Shown: in pieces, positions 33,022 to 37,074 of the stretch
How the letters are laid out: each line of letters opens with the position of its first letter
How positions within the stretch are numbered: the stretch's first letter is position 1
Origin: an uncultured Rothia sp.
Lineage (GTDB): Bacteria > Actinomycetota > Actinomycetes > Actinomycetales > Micrococcaceae
Direction: 5' to 3'
DNA: 37,074 nucleotides
Assembly: GCA_937935205.1 (NCBI GenBank)
Contig: CALGXU010000150.1
Location: forward strand, 1-37,074
Made by a program: the position numbers and the translations under genes
Notes under the pieces: model-generated
Database searches by the model: none
What the model saw: the letters and a program-made list of their open reading frames with translations, nothing else
What the model was told of the DNA's origin: nothing

Positions 33022-33065
33022 ACCCGGCATTGCTCTACCCGGCTTGCTCTATCCGGTATCGAGCC
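33022..33065. repeat. Three tandem 14-15-bp repeats
   Basis: Units TACCCGGCATTGCTC (33022), TACCCGGCTTGCTC (33037) and TATCCGGTATCGAGC (33051) follow each other. They lie in the spacer between the flavin oxidoreductase terminator and the tRNA terminator. Confidence 0.75.
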
Positions 33066-33111
33066 GTGCGCTGAGCGCCTGCAGACCGGGCTTGAGACAC
33101 ACAATAGGCAA

Positions 33112-33143
33112 ACAAAAAAGCCTGCCTCCGAAGAGACAGGCTT
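33112..33143 (-). terminator. Terminator of the tRNA operon
   Basis: On the minus strand AAGCCTG...CTC, loop TTCG, GAG...CAGGCTT pair with two mismatches and are followed by TTTTTTG. The loop is again C(UUCG)G. It lies directly after the last tRNA. Confidence 0.93.
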
Positions 33144-33148
33144 ATCTG

Positions 33149-33220
33149 AGCCCCGACCGGGAATCGATCCCGGGACCTCCATCTTACCAAGATGGCGCTC
33201 TACCACTGAGCTATCGGGGC
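33149..33220 (-). tRNA. tRNA-Thr (anticodon GGT), copy 2
   Basis: The 72-nt minus-strand gene has acceptor GCCCCGA/TCGGGGC, D arm AGCTCAGTGGTAGAGC and anticodon stem CCATC/GATGG with loop TTGGTAA. The T arm contains GGATCGATTCC. CCA is not encoded. It is identical to the copy at 33334-33405. Confidence 0.95.
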
Positions 33221-33221
33221 G

Positions 33222-33295
33222 TAGCGGTGGACGGGCTCGATCCGTCGACCTCACGATTATGAGTCGTGCGCTCTAACCAGCTGAGCTACACCGCC
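33222..33295 (-). tRNA. tRNA-Met elongator (anticodon CAT)
   Basis: The 74-nt minus-strand gene has acceptor GGCGGTG/CACCGCT, D arm AGCTCAGCTGGTTAGAGC and anticodon stem CACGA/TCGTG with loop CTCATAA. The lack of three G-C pairs in the anticodon stem argues against initiator tRNA. A lysidine tRNA-Ile with CAT is possible but less like this sequence. Only one base separates it from the next tRNA. Confidence 0.9.
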
Positions 33296-33333
33296 ACATC
33301 ATTAATACGTGCTCTCGCATGAATTAATGAGAG

Positions 33334-33405
33334 AGCCCCGACCGGGAATCGATCCCGGGACCTCCATCTTACCAAGATGGCGCTCTACCACTGAGCTATC
33401 GGGGC
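33334..33405 (-). tRNA. tRNA-Thr (anticodon GGT), copy 1
   Basis: The 72-nt gene is the first in the operon and identical over its whole length to the tRNA-Thr at 33149-33220. The loop TTGGTAA gives anticodon GGT, which reads ACC and ACU. CCA is not encoded. Promoter elements lie just upstream. Confidence 0.95.
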
Positions 33406-33415
33406 AACAGGTAAA

Positions 33416-33444
33416 ACTATACAGGTCTTCACGAATGCTCGCAA
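33416..33444 (-). promoter_or_regulatory. Promoter of the Thr-Met-Thr tRNA operon
   Basis: On the minus strand TTGCGA (33444-33439), 17 bp and TATAGT (33421-33416) lie 10 nt before the first tRNA. It is the best-formed promoter in the window. Confidence 0.8.
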
Positions 33445-33540
33445 GCGGAAAAGCTATGGCATATGCCACATTTATACTTGATTGCTCTCCACACTGCCAC
33501 CTAACAGCCCATCATTGGCTGGCGCCCCAACAGCTATTGC

Positions 33541-33584
33541 AAAAAAGACCGGCAGGAGAGCTCATCACTCCCCTGCCGGTCTTT
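33541..33584 (-). terminator. Terminator of the DEAD-box helicase gene
   Basis: AAAGACCGGCAGG (33544-33556) pairs exactly with 33572-33584, with GAG/CTC inside. On the minus strand TTTTTTGC follows. Confidence 0.92.
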
Positions 33585-33665
33585 GAATCATATGCGGATG
33601 ACAAGGCTACTAGCCGATAGCCTCAGCAAGCCCCTCATACCGCGAATCCAGGCTTAGCCGAAATC

Positions 33666-35861
33666 TTAGTAGCGCTTGCCGCGACCGCCGAAATCACGGC
33701 CACCGTCACGGTTACCGCGGTAGCCGCCATCGCGACGGTTATCGCGGCCACCGAAGTCGCGACCGCCAAAGTCACGGCCACCATCGCGGTTGCCATCGCG
33801 GTTGCCACGGTAGCCACCCTCACGGCGGTTATCACGGCCGCCAAAGTCGCGGTCATTGCGCTTGCCACCGAAGTCACGGCCGCCACGCTTGAAGTCGCGG
33901 TCACCGCCGAAGTCACGGCCACCGTCACGGTTACCGCGGTAGCCACCCTCGCGGCGACCACCTTCACGACGGCCACCCTCGCGGCGATCGAAGTCGCGGA
34001 AACCACCCTCACGACGGCCACCACCGAAGCCGCGGCCACCGCCGCCCTTGGGACCGTTGTCCTTGCGGATGTTGATGAACTCGCCAGCGATCTTGGTGTC
34101 GCGCAGGCGATCGAAGAAGTCGCGGGGCAGGTCCTCGGGCAGACCAACAATGGTGAAGTGCTGGCGAATGTCGATGGAGCCAATCTGGGAGCCCTTAATG
34201 CCACCCTCGTTAGCCAGCGCACCCACAATAGCGCCTGCGGTCACGCGGGAGGAACGGCCAACGTTCAGCTTGTAGTTGACCATACCCTCGTCGTTGTGCG
34301 CACGCTTTGCCTTGCGGCCGCCGCGATCCGAATCATCGTCGGAGAAGGGGCGGGACTTGTGGGCGATATCTTCGCTCTCATCGAGGAAGAAGGGGCGACC
34401 CTGCTGGGCGATAACAGCCAGTGCAGCTGCAATGTCCTCAGCGGTGGTGTCGTGCTCGTTCTCGTAGTCCTCGATAATCTGGCGGAAGAAGCTCAGGTCC
34501 TCAGACTCGATGGTCTCGGTAATCTGCTGTGCGAAGCGCTGCTTACGGGTCTCGTTCACTGCCTCTGCGGTGGGCATGTGCATCGGCTCGACCTTCTGGC
34601 GGGTTGCCTTCTCGATCTGACGCAGCATGTACTTCTCACGCGGGGTGACGAAGAGGATTGCGGCACCTTCGCGACCTGCACGGCCGGTACGACCGATGCG
34701 GTGCACGTAGGACTCGGTGTCGTGGGGGATGTCGTAGTTGACGACCAGGGAGATGCGCTCAACGTCCAGACCGCGTGCAGCCACGTCGGTTGCCACGAGG
34801 ATGTCGATGCGGCCGTCACGCAGGGCGTCAACGGTACGCTCACGCAGCTGCTGGGGGATGTCACCGTTAATCGCTGCCGCCGCGAAACCGCGTGCCTTCA
34901 GCTTGTCGGCAACCTCCTCGGTTTCCTTCTTGGTACGTACGAAGACGATGATGCCGTCGTAGTTTTCGACCTCGAGCACGCGGGTCATTGCGTCCAGCTT
35001 GTGGGAGTGCATGACCTGCATGTAGCGCTGGGTGATGTTTGCGCTGGTGGTGGTCTTAGCCTTGACGCGGATCTCGACGGGGTCGTTCAGGTACTGCTGA
35101 GCGATCTTGCGGATCGAGTTGGGCATGGTTGCGGAGAAGAGCGCAACCTGCTTGCTGTCGGGGGTGCCTTCGAGGATCTTTTCCACGTCTTCGGCAAAGC
35201 CCATGCGCAGCATTTCGTCTGCCTCATCGAGTACCAGGTACTGCAGGTTGGACAGGTCCAGGGAGCCCTTTTCCAGGTGGTCAATCACGCGGCCGGGGGT
35301 GCCGACGACGACCTGCGCACCGCGGCGCAGACCGGCCAGCTGCGGGCCGTAGGGGGAGCCACCGTAGATGGGCAGGACGGTGAAGTCCTCCATGTGGGTT
35401 GCGTAGGAGGAGAAGGCTTCTGCAACCTGCAGAGCCAGCTCACGGGTGGGTGCCAGGACCAGAACCTGGGTGTCGCGGGAGACGCCGTTGATGTCGGCGA
35501 GTTCCGCCATGCGGGACAGGGCCGGCAGCGCGAATGCTGCGGTCTTACCGGTACCGGTCTGTGCCAGACCGACCACGTCGCGGCCCTCAAGCAGCAGGGG
35601 GATGGTCTGTTCCTGGATGGGGGACGGCTTCTCGTAGCCTACTTCTTCCAGGGCTGCCAGGACGCGGGCGTCCAGGCCCAGGTCGGTGAAGCGTACGCCT
35701 TCTTCTTCAGCCTTTTCGGCGGTTTCTGCAGTAGCTTCTGCAGTGGTTTCTTCTGCTTCTACAGCAGGGCTCTCAACGGTGTTCTCGGTAATGTTCTCAG
35801 TGGTCACAGCGGTCTCTGCCTCGGCGTTCAGTTCGGCCGGGGTAGCAGTATTCTCAGTCAA
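33666..35861 (-). CDS. deaD: DEAD-box RNA helicase, DeaD-like, with RGG/RDGG tail
   Basis: The 731-residue ATP-dependent RNA helicase resembles DeaD/CsdA, which helps ribosome assembly and RNA turnover, notably in the cold. An acidic Thr/Glu/Ala region of about 55 residues is followed by the Q motif ([11 protein letters not shown], then [11 protein letters not shown]). Walker A AQTGTGKT is at 100-107, DEAD at 212-215, then SATMP and [11 protein letters not shown] DbpA-like RNA-binding domain (about 525-597; [24 protein letters not shown]) follows. The last 130 residues are Gly/Arg/Asp repeats. I chose the TTG at 35861 because AGAGGAAAAA lies directly before it; an ATG 28 codons upstream lacks a ribosome site. 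A long gene-free region precedes it. Confidence 0.9.
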   Translation of the reverse strand: MTENTATPAELNAEAETAVTTENITENTVESPAVEAEETTAEATAETAEKAEEEGVRFTDLGLDARVLAALEEVGYEKPSPIQEQTIPLLLEGRDVVGLAQTGTGKTAAFALPALSRMAELADINGVSRDTQVLVLAPTRELALQVAEAFSSYATHMEDFTVLPIYGGSPYGPQLAGLRRGAQVVVGTPGRVIDHLEKGSLDLSNLQYLVLDEADEMLRMGFAEDVEKILEGTPDSKQVALFSATMPNSIRKIAQQYLNDPVEIRVKAKTTTSANITQRYMQVMHSHKLDAMTRVLEVENYDGIIVFVRTKKETEEVADKLKARGFAAAAINGDIPQQLRERTVDALRDGRIDILVATDVAARGLDVERISLVVNYDIPHDTESYVHRIGRTGRAGREGAAILFVTPREKYMLRQIEKATRQKVEPMHMPTAEAVNETRKQRFAQQITETIESEDLSFFRQIIEDYENEHDTTAEDIAAALAVIAQQGRPFFLDESEDIAHKSRPFSDDDSDRGGRKAKRAHNDEGMVNYKLNVGRSSRVTAGAIVGALANEGGIKGSQIGSIDIRQHFTIVGLPEDLPRDFFDRLRDTKIAGEFINIRKDNGPKGGGGRGFGGGRREGGFRDFDRREGGRREGGRREGGYRGNRDGGRDFGGDRDFKRGGRDFGGKRNDRDFGGRDNRREGGYRGNRDGNRDGGRDFGGRDFGGRDNRRDGGYRGNRDGGRDFGGRGKRY
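33672..34066 (-). repeat. In-frame repeats encoding the RGG/RDGG helicase tail
   Basis: The block encodes about 130 residues with [19 protein letters not shown] units, three near-identical copies and shorter RDFGG/RREGG pieces. The DNA has matching near-repeats with the phase kept. Such tails bind RNA and promote condensates in other helicases; the role here is inferred. Confidence 0.88.
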
Positions 35862-36452
35862 TTTTTCCTCTATACGGTAGGGGTGGATAGCGCACGCTTT
35901 TCGGCGCTTACCGGGTGTCCCCTTCACGGCCCAGCCACACATCATCCCCTGGGGAGTAGAACGTCCAGGGGTCCTCCGTTACCGGCTAATCCGTCAGCTG
36001 TTTCTGCGGATGCTCAGGTAGCGGCTCTTTGCTGGGGGTGGTCTTGAATTTCTCGGCACATTATCCGCACGCCTGTTCGTGCTCTACGCTCGGCGCGCAG
36101 TAGTCCCTGTGATTCAGGGGTGTACAGGGTGGGTAATGCTCACATGCAATGTCACGTATTCCTGGTGGTTCGCCTTCCCGCTGACACGGCGGTGGTGTGT
36201 CTGTTACAGCAGACGCAGCAAAGACGCTGGACCAGAGATCGTTAAGAGAAGCCCGCGTGTACGGTGTGAACCGCAAGTTTATGGGGCGTATCAATCGGTG
36301 ATGGTGAGTACGGCGCACCTACAATTCCAGCACCACCTTGGGTGCCGGGTGCGCACAAGACCTTCATCGGGGGTTCCCGTGTTCTATCCAGTGTACAGTA
36401 GGGTGCCCGCCTAGGCTATAAAAAGGTGCTTAAAACCTCATCTCTTAACGGC
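35862..36452 (-). other. Gene-free region and possible long leader of deaD
   Basis: No convincing gene lies in these 590 bp on either strand. For deaD transcription (minus), GATAAT at 36065-36060 is a -10 candidate with no -35; it would give a leader of about 190 nt. That leader holds a hairpin with CCCCTGG/CCAGGGG arms about 70-100 nt before the TTG. Further upstream the DNA has several small hairpins (CCCTG/CAGGG near 36105-36118, GTCTG/CAGAC near 36199-36214). Cold-shock helicase genes in other bacteria have long regulatory leaders, so a thermosensitive leader is possible. I recognise no riboswitch. Confidence 0.4.
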
Positions 36453-36487
36453 GAGCGCCCACCCCAGCGTTTGCGGGGTGGTCGCTC
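36453..36487 (-). terminator. Hairpin after the DUF2079-like gene
   Basis: GAGCGCCCACCCC (36453-36465) pairs with 36475-36487 at 12 of 13 positions, with GC/GC around GTTT inside. The following T content is low on both strands, so the terminator call is moderate. Confidence 0.6.
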
Positions 36488-36509
36488 ATTGAGCCACTGA
36501 ACCGAGGGG

Positions 36510-37074
36510 CTAGTCTACGCGGCGCACAATATCAATCGTGCCGACGGTCGCATACTTAGCGTAGGAGTGGCCGTAGCGGTCAGCCGCGTACTGTGCGGTA
36601 TTGGTCGGCGGGTTGCCGCCCCAGGAGTTACTCTTACGGTCAATGACCACGTAGTCGGGTGCGGGCTCACCGGTGTGACCAATCCAGTAGACGGTACGAC
36701 CGGGAATCAACTGGGTCAGAATCGACAGGTCAGATGCGACCGTCACCCCTTCGGGCACCTTCTGGACGGCCTCCTGCTTCATCTGGTCAGTCGTAGTCAG
36801 CGCAGAGGCGGTGAACTGCGCATTACCCAGGGAAGCGAGGGGCTGCTGGGAGCCGGGCACGAAAATCGGGGACGCCGCGAGGAAGAGCGCCGCGGCGGGT
36901 AGAGCCCACACGGGGATGCGGCGTGCCAAGGCGGTCAGGCGGCCGGGCTCGGTATTGGTCTGAGGCTCCTCGGCGGAGGCGCTATCGGCTGCTCGCGCAC
37001 CCGAACGCACCGGAATCGCGGCGGGAACCACGCCGTAGCGTACCCGCAGGAAAGAGTCGAGCAGGGCGAGGAAG
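36510..37074 (-). CDS. DUF2079-like membrane protein, C-terminal part
   Basis: An open frame of 188 codons runs in from the right edge (FLALLDSFLRVRYG) and ends at 36510. The visible part has one hydrophobic helix (about IPVWALPAAALFLAASPIFV). After it comes a soluble domain with VPEGVTVASDLSILTQLIPGR and VYWIGHTGEPAPDYVVIDRKS, which resembles the end of DUF2079 membrane proteins, from recall. The N-terminal transmembrane domain lies outside the window. The function of the family is unknown; a glycosyltransferase-like membrane fold is often suggested. The internal GTG at 37031 is not needed as a start because the frame stays open beyond it. Confidence 0.65.
   Translation of the reverse strand, partial: FLALLDSFLRVRYGVVPAAIPVRSGARAADSASAEEPQTNTEPGRLTALARRIPVWALPAAALFLAASPIFVPGSQQPLASLGNAQFTASALTTTDQMKQEAVQKVPEGVTVASDLSILTQLIPGRTVYWIGHTGEPAPDYVVIDRKSNSWGGNPPTNTAQYAADRYGHSYAKYATVGTIDIVRRVD

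Noticed and set aside
33149..33405. Attachment site or mobile-element end from the repeated tRNA sequence
   Set aside because: Both copies are complete, foldable tRNA-Thr genes under one promoter, with no integrase or foreign genes near.
33672..34066. CRISPR-like array
   Set aside because: The repeated units are in frame inside the helicase gene, of unequal spacing, and encode Gly/Arg/Asp.
34158..36047. 629-residue open frame opposite the DEAD-box helicase
   Set aside because: It is a shadow of a high-GC gene. The opposite strand encodes all DEAD-box motifs, while this reading has no family features and runs of Val, Gly and Cys typical of antisense translation.
36061..36318. 85-residue minus frame upstream of deaD
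   Set aside because: It has no ribosome site, a His/Arg/Pro-rich unlike composition and no motif.

Overview
The window is a high-GC, gene-dense chromosomal segment from an actinobacterium. The best inference is a Micrococcaceae member, probably Rothia. The reasons are a GlnR-type orphan regulator beside mycothiol synthase MshD and polyphosphate kinase, a HadA/HadB-type dehydratase pair beside MurB, a sucrose PTS with a GH32 sucrose hydrolase, frequent GTG/TTG starts, and several promoters that seem to give leaderless mRNAs. The genus assignment is from memory of gene content and was not searched. I see no insertion sequence, prophage, CRISPR array or other mobile element.

Layout. 1-4.7 kb (minus strand): a truncated GNAT acetyltransferase, a sucrose-type PTS EIIBCA, and a GH32 sucrose-6-phosphate hydrolase with its own terminator; a four-half-site operator candidate overlaps the PTS promoter. 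5-11.8 kb (minus): the tRNA-Trp, secE, nusG, rplK, rplA cluster and the rplJ-rplL operon with an L10 leader and attenuator. The two ribosomal units are separated by a SLAC1/TehA-type transporter and an orphan MalK-type ABC ATPase. 12-15 kb (plus): aspartate aminotransferase and phosphofructokinase. 15-17.4 kb (minus): a YgfZ-like folate/Fe-S protein, a nitrobindin-like heme protein and an unlisted 39-residue membrane peptide. 17.7-26.2 kb (plus): glnR, mshD, ppk, a MutT1-type Nudix/phosphatase fusion, thyA, dfrA and asd, joining nitrogen control, mycothiol and polyphosphate synthesis, nucleotide-pool sanitation, dTMP/folate synthesis and the aspartate pathway. 26.2-33 kb: a PGPGW membrane protein, a NiaP-like MFS carrier, an unrecognised 319-residue protein, murB, the hadA-hadB pair and a luciferase-like flavin oxidoreductase. 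33.1-37 kb (minus): a Thr-Met-Thr tRNA operon, a DEAD-box RNA helicase with an RGG/RDGG tail behind a long gene-free region, and the C-terminal part of a DUF2079-like membrane protein.

Most of the window is core metabolism and translation machinery, and I do not see a clear new multi-gene system. The least explained signals are in the non-coding DNA: five separate intergenic tandem arrays that share a unit of about 15 bp but not a sequence, one 20-bp triple array, the sucrose PTS operator, a set of leaderless promoter/start arrangements, and the region upstream of the helicase gene. Unexplained genes are the 319-residue protein at 28407, the 39-residue membrane peptide at 17253, and the lone ABC ATPase.
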